A DNA stretch of 64,000 nucleotides from Prochlorococcus sp. AG-347-J14. GTDB lineage: Bacteria > Cyanobacteriota > Cyanobacteriia > PCC-6307 > Cyanobiaceae. Position numbers and translations under genes: made by a program. Below are positions 48,102-56,943 of the stretch, piece after piece. Where the stretch lies: positions 1 to 64,000 of the forward strand of contig QCBU01000006.1 of the NCBI GenBank assembly GCA_003281505.1, in the 5' to 3' direction. A model generated the notes under the pieces. The model was not told the origin of the DNA and made no database searches. It saw only the letters and a list, made by a program, of their open reading frames with translations. Position 1 is the first letter of the stretch; every line of letters begins with the position of its first letter.

Positions 48102-48299
48102 TCAAAATTGGCTTTTTATCTTTTTTACTCTTTTTTCCGATAATAAATCTAATAAAGCATCAAGTTGTGCATGCACTTCCTTCGCTTCATTAAGATCTGG
48201 CAGTAAATCTTCTTTAATAAGCATTTGATGCATCTCTCTAAGCTCTAACCTTATATATCTAAGGTGTGAAGATACTTCCTCTCTCTTAATAGCACTCAT
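48102..48299 (-). CDS. 65-aa small protein, member of a two-copy family
   Basis: A 65-aa soluble helical protein: RLELREMHQMLIKEDLLP, then NEAKEVHAQLDALLDLLSEK and a basic end. Residues 15-56 align gap-free with the 58-aa protein at 46683-46859, matching R, L, M, H, E, L, P, K, D, L, L, L and K at fixed spacing. The pair lies 1.2 kb apart on opposite strands, which suggests an old duplication. Function is unknown. Confidence 0.6.
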   Translation of the reverse strand: MSAIKREEVSSHLRYIRLELREMHQMLIKEDLLPDLNEAKEVHAQLDALLDLLSEKRVKKIKSQF

Positions 48300-48436
48300 A
48301 TTTGCTTTATAGCCTCTACATTATACAATACGTTATTTTTTGACCACCTTATTAATTTTGTTAGATTAAAAAATTTATTTCAAACTCAAAATCATACAAA
48401 AATCTCTTAAAGTTGCGTTGTAGTAATGTACCATTT

Positions 48437-48610
48437 ATGAAAAAGAAAAAATCAAAAAAAATTCAAGTTAAATCAAATTTAAAAGAACAGAAATTAGGTC
48501 AAACAAAAAACTCTGCAAAATTAGTACTTTTTGTATTTGGAATAGGTCCAATAATTGGCATTATCATATTTTTATATAGTAAGGGTTTTTTTAATTCGTC
48601 AACTATGTAA
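48437..48610 (+). CDS. Hypothetical 57-aa membrane protein
   Basis: The ATG at 48437 is preferred over an in-frame TTG at 48413. The first 32 residues are very basic (MKKKKSKKIQVKSNLKEQK), followed by one transmembrane helix (LVLFVFGIGPIIGIIIFLY). Orientation should be N-in. No family is recognised. Confidence 0.5.
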   Translation: MKKKKSKKIQVKSNLKEQKLGQTKNSAKLVLFVFGIGPIIGIIIFLYSKGFFNSSTM

Positions 48611-48667
48611 ATCTAAAGTAATGAAAATTAAATTTAAAAAATTAATTTCAAGAAAATTTATAAATAA

Positions 48668-48871
48668 TTATTGAAATTTTTTTAATGAAAATATTCTAAA
48701 TTCTGCCAATTTTTTTGCATTTTCTGGATTAGAGATTAAAAAAGGGTGTTCTGATAAAGTTTCAAGAACCTTATCTATCTTTAATCGTAAATCATCACAA
48801 TCCATATTTTTCCATTCCTCATCAAATGACATTGCAAAGCTATCAGCGTTGTCATATAGTTTATCTTTCAT
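48668..48871 (-). CDS. Hypothetical 67-aa acidic protein
   Basis: A 67-aa protein, acidic in its N-terminal half (FDEEWKNMDCDDLRLKIDK), with leucine-rich helical spacing afterwards. No signal or membrane segment and no known motif. It is a member of the small-gene strip. Confidence 0.5.
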   Translation of the reverse strand: MKDKLYDNADSFAMSFDEEWKNMDCDDLRLKIDKVLETLSEHPFLISNPENAKKLAEFRIFSLKKFQ

Positions 48872-49074
48872 AATATTTTGAACCCAAATTAAGAAAATTT
48901 AAGAAATCAGACTCAATCTGACAGAGTAGTTAGAAGAGGAAGCATATAATCTATGCTCATGACTATTTGAGAAATAATTATCTAGCTAATTCCCTAAAAA
49001 TTATACTTTAATCGCATTATTAAAATATACGCTTAGTACAATTATTTAAAATAGAATTAATTTGACAGAAGTGT

Positions 49075-49080
49075 TACAAT
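49075..49080 (+). promoter_or_regulatory. Putative -10 element of the ribbon-helix-helix gene
   Basis: TACAAT lies 20 nt upstream of the ATG at 49101 at the end of a 229-bp gap in which I see no gene or structured element. A TTGACA sits only 7 nt before it, too close to act as its -35. A start near 49087 would give a leader of under 15 nt. Confidence 0.3.
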
Positions 49081-49100
49081 ATCGACATATGTAAAGATTC

Positions 49101-49466
49101 ATGGAAAATAAAGTTAAAAGAATAGGGTATCTCCCTAGAAAAAGAGTACTTGAAATTATTGATGAAATATCCAATAGCGAATCAATAAGTAGATCTAAAG
49201 TAGTAGGAATATTAGTTGAGGAAGCATTGGATGCCAGAGGAATTGCAAATTTTGGATATAGCAATAACAATTCAAATATCTTTAAATCAAATAATTATAA
49301 AGATCTCCAAAATGGGAATGTCCCATCAAAAGATGCAGAAGATGAATTTGTTGATGACAGTGGTTACACAGTTTCTTCTCACAAAACCTTAGATCGCTCA
49401 ATATCTTCTGCAGATATTGAATTAGCAAATAAAATTAATATTCTTAAAAAATCTGGATTAATATGA
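49101..49466 (+). CDS. Probable ribbon-helix-helix DNA-binding protein (121 aa)
   Basis: The N-terminal 45 residues have the Arc/CopG pattern: a short strand (VKRIGYLP), helix 1 (RKRVLEIIDEISNSE), a turn, and helix 2 (SRSKVVGILVEEALDARG). The remaining 75 residues are polar, Asn/Ser/Asp-rich and probably flexible, ending in a short helix (ADIELANKINILKKS). It could be a local transcription regulator or an antitoxin-like protein, though no toxin is beside it. It precedes the DUF2130 gene by 131 nt. The fold is inferred from pattern only. Confidence 0.6.
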   Translation: MENKVKRIGYLPRKRVLEIIDEISNSESISRSKVVGILVEEALDARGIANFGYSNNNSNIFKSNNYKDLQNGNVPSKDAEDEFVDDSGYTVSSHKTLDRSISSADIELANKINILKKSGLI

Positions 49467-49597
49467 CCTTCATAGAGTAATTATTTTACTTTTTAATGCA
49501 CAACATTGGATCATTGTTTATTCTTAGACAAGAATAATATTCTTTTTTAATAATTCGAATATTAAATCCTTCATAATATTAATGTTGTACTTAAAAA

Positions 49598-50918
49598 ATG
49601 AAAGATATTAAATGTCCTTCATGCGGCAAAACTTTCCGAATTGATCCTAGCAGCTTTGAAGAAATACTTCTTCAAATAAAAGACGAAGAATTTAATAAAC
49701 AAATAAAAGAGAGACTTATCTTGGCTGAAGAAGATAATAAAAAAGCTTTAGAAATTTTAAAACGTGAGTTAAAAATACAGTTAATAGAGCAGAGTCGGAT
49801 TAAAGAGTCTGAGATCCAAACTCTTGAATCTAAATTAAAAATAGCTGAAGAAAAGAAAACAAATGCCCTTAATGATTTAAAAAATCAAGCAACAAATAAA
49901 ATTAATTCATTGAATAATGAATTAATCAAGTTGAAAGACGAAATTAAAAACCAGTCTTTAATTTCAGAATTATCTTTAAAAAACAAAATTAGTGAAGCTG
50001 TTACTAATTTAGAAAAAGAAAACTCATCTTTAACAAATTCCATTGAAAAGATGAAGCTTGAACATTCAATTAATGAAAAATTAATTGAAGAAAAGTTTAA
50101 AAGCAAAATTAGTGAAAGGGACCTGACTATTCAGGAGTTAAGAGAAATGAAATCTAGATTATCTACAAAGATGATAGGCGAAACATTAGAAATCCATTGC
50201 GAAACTCAATTTAACCTGAATCGTGCCTCTGCATTTAAAAACTCATATTTTGAAAAGGATAATGATGCCACTTCAGGAAGTAAAGGTGACTATATATTTA
50301 GAGAATTTGATGAAAATAAAACCGAAGTCGTATCCATAATGTTTGAGATGAAGAATGAAAGTTTAAATGGAACTAATAAAAGAAAAAACGAAGATTTTTT
50401 AAAAGAATTAGATAAAGATAGAAGACAAAAATCTTGTGAATATGCAGTTCTAGTATCCCTTCTAGAACCAGATAGTGAACTATATAACGCTGGCATAGTA
50501 GATGTTTCTCATAGATTCCCAAAGATGTATGTCATAAGACCTCAATTTTTCTTACCCATTATTTCTCTGCTAAGAAATGCATCTATGGAAACCTTAAAAT
50601 ACAAATCACAAATTGATTTAATGAAACGTGAGAATTTTGATATAACTAATTTTGAAAGTACTCTTGAGCAATTCAAAAATGCAGTTGGTAAAAATGTTTC
50701 ACTTGCCCAGGATAGATTTAATGATGCAATTTCAGAAATTGATAAATCAATAACCCATTTACAAAAAACTAAAGAGGCTTTAGTTCTCTCAAAAAAAACA
50801 TCTTTTATCTGCTGACAGCAAATCTCAAGATTTGACAGTAAAGAAATTAACTAGAAATAATCCAACCATGAAGAAGAAGTTTAATGATTTAAATAATTTT
50901 GAAGATGAAGTAGCCTAA
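49598..50918 (+). pseudogene. DUF2130 protein (zinc ribbon, coiled coil, nuclease-like core) with a frameshift at an A8 run
   Basis: From the ATG at 49598 the frame runs 405 codons to a stop at 50813-50815. It has an N-terminal CPSCGKTF zinc-ribbon half, about 190 residues of coiled coil (including a run of ELK and EEK heptads), and a DUF2130 core with GSKGDYIF and FEMKNE that looks like a PD-(D/E)xK site. At an A8 run (50791-50798) the frame ends wrongly in TSFIC. The +1 frame continues with SADSKSQDLTVKKLTRNNPTM to a TAA at 50916-50918, which is the expected family C-terminus. With one A less the protein would be 439 aa. It could be a slightly truncated working gene, a slippage-decoded gene, or a sequencing error. 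Confidence 0.75.
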
Positions 50919-51016
50919 TTCAAAAAAAATTTTTAAAATTAATAATAATTAAAAATATATTTAATTTCTAACTTATAAATATACTATAAATAATAAATTT
51001 CATAGAAAAGAAAATA

Positions 51017-51298
51017 ATGTCTATCAACACTCCTATTTTCAGTATTGCCAAAGATCTTAATGTCGAAAGTAATAGAATATTATTAGCCTGCAAGAAACTT
51101 GGAATCAATGCAAAAGGTGCAACAAAAAGATTAAATAAAGAAGAATTAGAAAAAATTAAAAGTTATTTTGAAACAGGCAAAAATGTGTCAGATGAAGTGA
51201 TCAATTTAGATAAAGTTAAAACTAAAAGTAGTTCTAAAAAAATTGTAGAAAAGGTAAAGATAAAATATTTTGCTAATAGACTTATTCGTAAATCTTAA
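51017..51298 (+). CDS. Free-standing IF-2 N-terminal domain protein (93 aa)
   Basis: Residues 5-50 (PIFSIAKDLNVESNRILLAC and KKLGINAKGATKRLNKEEL) match the small helical domain found at the N-terminus of translation initiation factor IF-2. Here it is alone, with a basic tail (VKTKSSSKKIVEKVKIKYF) and no GTPase part. In IF-2 this module contacts the ribosome or RNA, so a ribosome-related or RNA-binding role is possible. No IF-2 gene is in the window. Confidence 0.7.
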   Translation: MSINTPIFSIAKDLNVESNRILLACKKLGINAKGATKRLNKEELEKIKSYFETGKNVSDEVINLDKVKTKSSSKKIVEKVKIKYFANRLIRKS

Positions 51299-51381
51299 AT
51301 AAAAATAATTTTTTTTAATTACTTAAAGAAATAAGCCACAGAAGAAAAAAATAATAATCTATCATAAGTAAAAATACTTAA

Positions 51382-51795
51382 ATGAGCATAAGTAAAATTT
51401 TAAATTCTCTTGAAAAATCCTGGGAAAGAGATGATATTCTTTTTTATATAAAGAAGGGTATAGGGAACGATGAGATAGTTAATAAATTTCTTATGAAAAA
51501 CGAAAGACAAATTAAAGAATTAAATTCTTTATTAAGGCCAGAAGATATTGAATTATTAAATCAAGTAGAAAAACTCTCAACTTGCGAATCTAAATTAATA
51601 AATGAGATTAAAAATTTAAATTACTTAGAAAATAATGAAAATCATCACATTATTAATAAAAAAAAGATTGCTCCATCCAATAGAGTTTCTCTCAACAAAA
51701 TTAGTTCATTCATGATTAATTGGAGTAACAAATTTGTAGTTATTGCTTTATTAACAATTTCAGCCATAGCATTATCAAAACAAGCGTGGGCATAA
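51382..51795 (+). CDS. Tail-anchored protein of unknown function (137 aa)
   Basis: A 137-aa protein with a long charged helical part (KILNSLEKSWERDDILFYIK and later LRPEDIELLNQVEKLSTCE) and one C-terminal transmembrane helix (about 118-133, VVIALLTISAIALSK). Few residues follow the helix, so it is probably C-tail anchored. It lies 35 nt upstream of the repair operon on the same strand and may be co-transcribed. No family is recognised. Confidence 0.6.
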   Translation: MSISKILNSLEKSWERDDILFYIKKGIGNDEIVNKFLMKNERQIKELNSLLRPEDIELLNQVEKLSTCESKLINEIKNLNYLENNENHHIINKKKIAPSNRVSLNKISSFMINWSNKFVVIALLTISAIALSKQAWA

Positions 51796-51830
51796 TTAGC
51801 TAAATTAACTTCATTGTAAGAGATGTAGTT

Positions 51831-52817
51831 TTGAGAACTAAACAAGAATATTTAATTAGATATAAAGATGGAAATCTTTATTGTGAACTTGCTGATATTT
51901 GGATTGATCCAAGCAAACCTGTAAAAAAGGCTTTAATAACTCATGCTCATTTTGATCACTTTACATTTGGCTGTGAAGAATACATCTCTACCAAGGAAAC
52001 TGCGTTACTTCTTAAAAAAAGAGTTGGAGATAATATCAAAATTAAGACTTTTGAATATGGAGAAGAATTTAAGATAAATGGCATTAATATTTCTTTTCAT
52101 CCATCCGGTCACATCCTTGGATCTAGTCAAATAAGGTTTATTTTTGCTGAAGAAAAATGGCTAATTTCAGGTGACTTTAAGCTTCAAAAAGATGAGACAT
52201 GCAAACAATATGAAATAATAAAAACTGATTATTTAATAAGCGAATGTACTTTTGGTTTGCCAATATTTAAGTGGGATGAATCAAAAAAAATAGCAAAGGA
52301 TATTTCAAAATGGATAACTAATTCACCAGAAAAAACTTCTTTACTTTTCTGCTATTCACTTGGAAAAGCTCAGAGATTGTTAAACGAAATTAGTCAAACA
52401 AATTTTAAAGGCAATATTTATTCTCATGACAGTATTCACAAAATCAACAATAGTTATAGGGAACTTGGAATTGATATACAAGATACTATAAAAATTGAAA
52501 ATAAAAAAAAGATAGATGAACTTAGAGGAAGTCTAATATTATTACCGCCATCTTTAAGTAAGGGTTCTTATTTAAAAAATTTCAAAAACATTCAAACAGC
52601 TTTCGCGAGTGGATGGATGTCAATAAGAGCTCTAAGAAAAAGATCAGGATATGATAAAGGATTTGCAATCTCTGATCATGCAGATTGGGATGGGATTCTG
52701 GAAGTAGTAAAAAAGTCTGAAGCAAAAAATGTATTTTTTCATCATGGAGATAGTGAAGCTTTAAGTAAATATTTAGTTGAGAAGGAATCAATAAATGTCC
52801 TTTTATTCGGTAAATAA
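51831..52817 (+). CDS. Ligase-associated DNA exonuclease (beta-lactamase fold)
   Basis: A 328-aa metallo-beta-lactamase-fold protein. The metal site is ITHAHFDHFTFG (HxHxDH, residues near 37-42); FHPSGHILGSSQIRF, LISGDF and ISDHADWD supply the other metal residues. It is the exonuclease of the bacterial four-gene Lhr-ligase repair cluster. The start is a TTG, in frame with the conserved N-terminus. It begins the operon, with the ligase ATG 2 nt after its stop. Confidence 0.9.
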   Translation: MRTKQEYLIRYKDGNLYCELADIWIDPSKPVKKALITHAHFDHFTFGCEEYISTKETALLLKKRVGDNIKIKTFEYGEEFKINGINISFHPSGHILGSSQIRFIFAEEKWLISGDFKLQKDETCKQYEIIKTDYLISECTFGLPIFKWDESKKIAKDISKWITNSPEKTSLLFCYSLGKAQRLLNEISQTNFKGNIYSHDSIHKINNSYRELGIDIQDTIKIENKKKIDELRGSLILLPPSLSKGSYLKNFKNIQTAFASGWMSIRALRKRSGYDKGFAISDHADWDGILEVVKKSEAKNVFFHHGDSEALSKYLVEKESINVLLFGK

Positions 52818-52819
52818 AT

Positions 52820-54460
52820 ATGAGCTTAAAAAAGTTTTCAGAATTATTTAGCGATCTAGATTCAATTAATAGTACAAATAATAAAATTGAAGTTTTAAAG
52901 AATTATTTTTTATCCAATGATCCAATAGATAATTCATGGGCAATATATTTATTAACTGGAAAAAGTAATAAGAGATTTATTAGTGGAAGATATTTAAAAA
53001 ATCTTTTTTCTCAAATATATGAATATCCTCAATGGTTAATTGATACATGTTATTTAAAAGTTGGTGATTCTGCTGAAGTAATAACGTTATTACTTAAAGA
53101 TAAAACTAATTCTAGAAAAAAGAAATTATCGAATATAAGTCTCAATGAATTACTAAGCGAAACAATACCTGCATTATCAAAACTTAATGAGGAAGAGAAA
53201 AATTTAGAAATTAAAAATCTTTGGGAAACATTACCAGAAGATAACCATCTAATTTTCAATAAAATTCTTACAGGAACTTTTAGAGTAGGAGTCTCTATCG
53301 GATTAATCACAAAATCAATATCAAAACTAATTAATATTGAGGAAGAGATTATTTCTCATAGGTTGATGGGTGATTTTAAACCTTCAATTGATTCATATGA
53401 ATTTTTAATTAACAAGAGTATCAATCTTCAAGAGTTAAATTCCAAACCATTTCCATTTCTTCTAGCAAATACTATTGAAGATAAAATCTTCAAAAATTCA
53501 ATAAATGATTTTCAATTTGAATGGAAATACGACGGTATAAGGATGCAATTAATTAAAAGATCAGGCAATGTTTCGTTATGGACAAGAGGGCAAGAATTAG
53601 TAAATGAATCTTTCCCAGAATTAGTAGAGAAGATGTCACATATAAAAGATGATTTTGTTCTTGATGGGGAATTATTAGTTTGGAATTTTAAAGAACAAAT
53701 TGCCTTAGATTTTTCTATACTTCAAAAAAGAATAAATAGAAAGTCTCCTACTAGATCAATCCAAATAAAATATCCAATTATTTTTATTGCTTATGATCTT
53801 TTAGAGATTAATGGGAGAGATATAAGAGAAATTAAATTAGAAAATAGAAGAATTGAGTTAGAAAAATATTTTTCAAAATGGCAAATTAAAACTGAGAATA
53901 ATATCTCTGATATTTTCAAAATATGTGATTTAATATTTCCTAAAGATTGGCCTGATGCTTTAACTTATAAAGAAAAATCTCGGGAAAATAATACTGAGGG
54001 ATTAATAATTAAGAAAAAGACTTCTATATACTCCTCTGGTAGAAAGAAAGGTATTTGGTGGAAATATAAAGTTGATCCTATGCAACTGGATGCAGTTCTA
54101 ATTTACGCTAAGGGCGGTAGCGGTAGAAGAGCTGGTTTATATACAGATTACAGTTTTGCATTATGGAAAGACAAAGAATTAATTAAATTTGCAAGTGCAT
54201 ATTCTGGTTTAACGAATATTGAGATTAAAGAGCTAGATAAATGGATAAGAAAAAATACAGTAGAAAAATTTGGTCCTGTTCGATCGTTAAAACCAGAAAT
54301 GGTATTCGAAATATCTTTTGAGAAAATACAAATTTCTAAACGTCATAAGTCAGGCATAGCAGTGCGATTTCCAAGAATAACAAAATGGAGAAAAGATAAA
54401 AAAATTAATGATGCAGATAGCCTAGAGAATGCTTATGCACTAATGAAAAAAATATCATGA
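52820..54460 (+). CDS. ATP-dependent DNA ligase, cluster-associated type
   Basis: A 546-aa ligase. Motif I is EWKYDGIRMQLI, with the adenylated lysine near residue 236. Other motifs are WTRGQE, FVLDGELLVW, EGLIIKK and GIWWKYKVDP, with an OB-fold end containing VAVRFPR-like spacing (GIAVRFPRITKWR). An N-terminal helical DNA-binding domain of about 200 residues precedes them. The replicative NAD-dependent ligase must be elsewhere. Its stop overlaps the helicase start (ATGA), so the two are translationally coupled. Confidence 0.93.
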   Translation: MSLKKFSELFSDLDSINSTNNKIEVLKNYFLSNDPIDNSWAIYLLTGKSNKRFISGRYLKNLFSQIYEYPQWLIDTCYLKVGDSAEVITLLLKDKTNSRKKKLSNISLNELLSETIPALSKLNEEEKNLEIKNLWETLPEDNHLIFNKILTGTFRVGVSIGLITKSISKLINIEEEIISHRLMGDFKPSIDSYEFLINKSINLQELNSKPFPFLLANTIEDKIFKNSINDFQFEWKYDGIRMQLIKRSGNVSLWTRGQELVNESFPELVEKMSHIKDDFVLDGELLVWNFKEQIALDFSILQKRINRKSPTRSIQIKYPIIFIAYDLLEINGRDIREIKLENRRIELEKYFSKWQIKTENNISDIFKICDLIFPKDWPDALTYKEKSRENNTEGLIIKKKTSIYSSGRKKGIWWKYKVDPMQLDAVLIYAKGGSGRRAGLYTDYSFALWKDKELIKFASAYSGLTNIEIKELDKWIRKNTVEKFGPVRSLKPEMVFEISFEKIQISKRHKSGIAVRFPRITKWRKDKKINDADSLENAYALMKKIS

Positions 54461-56943
54461 AAAATATTACGAAAAATAATAAGCAAAATAATTTAATTTC
54501 TAAAATTAAACAGTTTTTCTCCACAAATGGATGGGAGCCACTACCCTATCAGATCGAATCTTGGGAAGCATTTTTAAATGGAGAGAGTGGAATAATACAA
54601 GTTCCTACTGGATGCGGCAAAACTTATGCTGCATTAATGGGACCTCTATCAAAGATAGAAGATCCGAAAAACAATAAAAGTGTGAATATATTATTAATAA
54701 CCCCATTAAAAGCACTAAGTAGAGATCTAAAAAATTCCATACAATTAGCAGCTTTGCATTTTAATAAAGAAATCACTGTTGAGATAAGGAACGGTGATAC
54801 AACCCCATATGAAAAGAAAAAGCAACTAGCTAAACCACCTAATATTCTTATTACCACTCCAGAGTCTTTATCTCTTTTACTTTCTAATAAAGAATCTAAT
54901 AATCTGTTCAAGGAGTTGTCATCAATAATTATTGATGAATGGCATGAATTGATGGGTAGTAAAAGAGGAAACCAGTGCGAGTTATCTTTAAGTTGGTTAA
55001 GAGGTAATATAAAAAATTTACAAATTTGGGCAATGTCTGCAACTATTGGAAATATTGAAGAAGCAGTAAGAGCAATAGTTGGGATGAGCGCTAATAAACC
55101 CAAAGTTATAAGTACTAATATTCAAAAAGAGATTGAAATTCTAAGTGTTTTACCAGAGGAGGAAACCACCTTTCCATGGAGTGGGCATCTTGGGATTAGA
55201 AGTCATTCTTCACTATTAAAAATCCTAGATAAAAATAAAAGCACCTTATTATTCACCAATACAAGAAATCAATCTGAAAGATGGTATCAATGTCTTAAAT
55301 TTTTTCTCCCAGAGATGGAAGACAAAATTGCACTTCATCACGGTTCCCTGGATAAAGAAGATAGAAAAAGAGTTGAAGAAGGGGTTAAAGACGGATTAAT
55401 AAAATGGGTAGTTTGCACCAGCTCATTAGATTTGGGAGTTGACTTCCAACCTGTAGATCAAATAGTTCAAATTGGTAGTGCAAAGAATTTAGCTAGACTT
55501 ATCCAAAGAGCGGGAAGAAGTGCTCATAGACCAGGTGGAAAATCAAAAATAATTTTTATGCCTACTAATTCTTTGGAGTTATTAGAAATTAGTGCAATGA
55601 GAAGAATAATAAAAAGTGGTATATCTGAAGAAATTAGACTTCCTGAATTATCTTATGATGTTCTTCTACAACATCTAATAAGTTTGGCATGCGGAAATGG
55701 CTTTGATCCAAAAATTGAGAAAGAAAGAATTAAAAATTGCTGGAGTTATAGAAACTTAAAAGATCAAGATTGGAATTGGTGTCTTGACTTTTTAGAATAT
55801 GGAGGAAAATGTCTTAAAGCATACCCAAAATATAAAAAGATCGTTAAAGAAGAATCACAAAATAATAATAAAAACTTTAAATATTATGTAAAAGACAAAT
55901 CTTTAATAAGAATGCATAAGTTCAATATTGGGACAATTACAAGTGACAAATTTGTGAATGTTAAATATATGAAAGGTAAATCCTTAGGAAATTTAGAGGA
56001 AAATTTTGCTTCAAAATTAAGTCCTGGCGATACATTTTACTTTGCCGGTAAAATGCTCCAATTTGTAAGAATTAGAGATATGATTTTATACGTTAAAAAA
56101 TCAACAAAAAAAAGTTCTCTTATTCCTGCATGGGTTGGGGGTCAAATGGCAATTTCTGATCTACTTTGTGAGAGTTTGAGAAAAGAAATAGATATATGCA
56201 ATGAATTAGAAAATTCTGATTACTTAAATCCTGAACTAAATTCATTACGCCCAATATTGAAGAAACAAAAAGTTCTTTCAAATATTCCAAAGAGAGATGA
56301 ATTCCTTATTGAAATATATAAAACCAAGGATTTTTCGAATCTTTTTGTTTTTACACTTGATGGAAAATTTGTAAATGAAGGGATTGCATTTCTATGGGCT
56401 TTAAGATTAGCAAAATTAAAACAATCTACATTTAGTATTACTGCTAATGATTTTGGATTCAGCTTAACTACAGCAGAGGATTATGATTTTTCCATAGTAA
56501 AAAAAGAAGCCGATTACTTTTTGGATAACAAAAAATTAGAAGAAGATCTAGAAAATGCAATTAATTTTTCAGAATTAACAAAACGTAGATTTAAAAATAT
56601 TGCTCAAATAAGTGGACTTGTAAATCAAAATAATCCAACCAAAACAAAAACTTCCTCTCAACTTCAAGTAAGTTCAAGTCTTTTCTTTGATGTCTTTACT
56701 AAATATGAAGAAGGCCATCTTTTAATAAAACAATCGCATCAAGAAGTTAAAGAATATCAATTAGAAAATAAAAGAATATCTAGATCATTACAAAGATTAA
56801 AAAATTTAAAAATGCTGTTAAACGAGATAAAAAGTCCAACCCCTTTTGCTTTCCCTTTATTAGTTGAAAGACTTAAAAATACTTTAAGCAATGAACCAAT
56901 AGAAAAAAGAGTAGAAAAACTTATAAAAAAGTATAGTGATTAA
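54457..56943 (+). CDS. Lhr-like DEXH-box helicase (ligase-associated)
   Basis: An 828-aa superfamily 2 helicase. The Walker A is QVPTGCGKTYAAL, motif II IIIDEWHEL (DEWH), motif III AMSATIG, and motif VI QRAGRSAHRPGG. LHHGSLDKEDRKRVEEG is a typical Lhr block. The C-terminal region after the motor includes an Lhr-core winged-helix part. Lhr-type helicases unwind DNA or RNA-DNA hybrids with 3'-5' polarity. It sits between the ligase (4-nt overlap) and PdeM (no gap). Confidence 0.92.
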   Translation: MKNITKNNKQNNLISKIKQFFSTNGWEPLPYQIESWEAFLNGESGIIQVPTGCGKTYAALMGPLSKIEDPKNNKSVNILLITPLKALSRDLKNSIQLAALHFNKEITVEIRNGDTTPYEKKKQLAKPPNILITTPESLSLLLSNKESNNLFKELSSIIIDEWHELMGSKRGNQCELSLSWLRGNIKNLQIWAMSATIGNIEEAVRAIVGMSANKPKVISTNIQKEIEILSVLPEEETTFPWSGHLGIRSHSSLLKILDKNKSTLLFTNTRNQSERWYQCLKFFLPEMEDKIALHHGSLDKEDRKRVEEGVKDGLIKWVVCTSSLDLGVDFQPVDQIVQIGSAKNLARLIQRAGRSAHRPGGKSKIIFMPTNSLELLEISAMRRIIKSGISEEIRLPELSYDVLLQHLISLACGNGFDPKIEKERIKNCWSYRNLKDQDWNWCLDFLEYGGKCLKAYPKYKKIVKEESQNNNKNFKYYVKDKSLIRMHKFNIGTITSDKFVNVKYMKGKSLGNLEENFASKLSPGDTFYFAGKMLQFVRIRDMILYVKKSTKKSSLIPAWVGGQMAISDLLCESLRKEIDICNELENSDYLNPELNSLRPILKKQKVLSNIPKRDEFLIEIYKTKDFSNLFVFTLDGKFVNEGIAFLWALRLAKLKQSTFSITANDFGFSLTTAEDYDFSIVKKEADYFLDNKKLEEDLENAINFSELTKRRFKNIAQISGLVNQNNPTKTKTSSQLQVSSSLFFDVFTKYEEGHLLIKQSHQEVKEYQLENKRISRSLQRLKNLKMLLNEIKSPTPFAFPLLVERLKNTLSNEPIEKRVEKLIKKYSD

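Noticed and set aside
49062..49080. TTGACA plus TACAAT as a full sigma-70 promoter
   Set aside because: Only 7 nt separate the two hexamers, far below the usual 16-18, so only the -10 box is kept.
50785..50800. Programmed -1 frameshifting at the A run of DUF2130
   Set aside because: The downstream family sequence is in the +1 frame; a -1 shift would not reach it.
45544..51795. A prophage or integrative element in the small-gene strip
   Set aside because: No integrase, structural phage gene, tRNA end, or direct repeat boundaries were seen.
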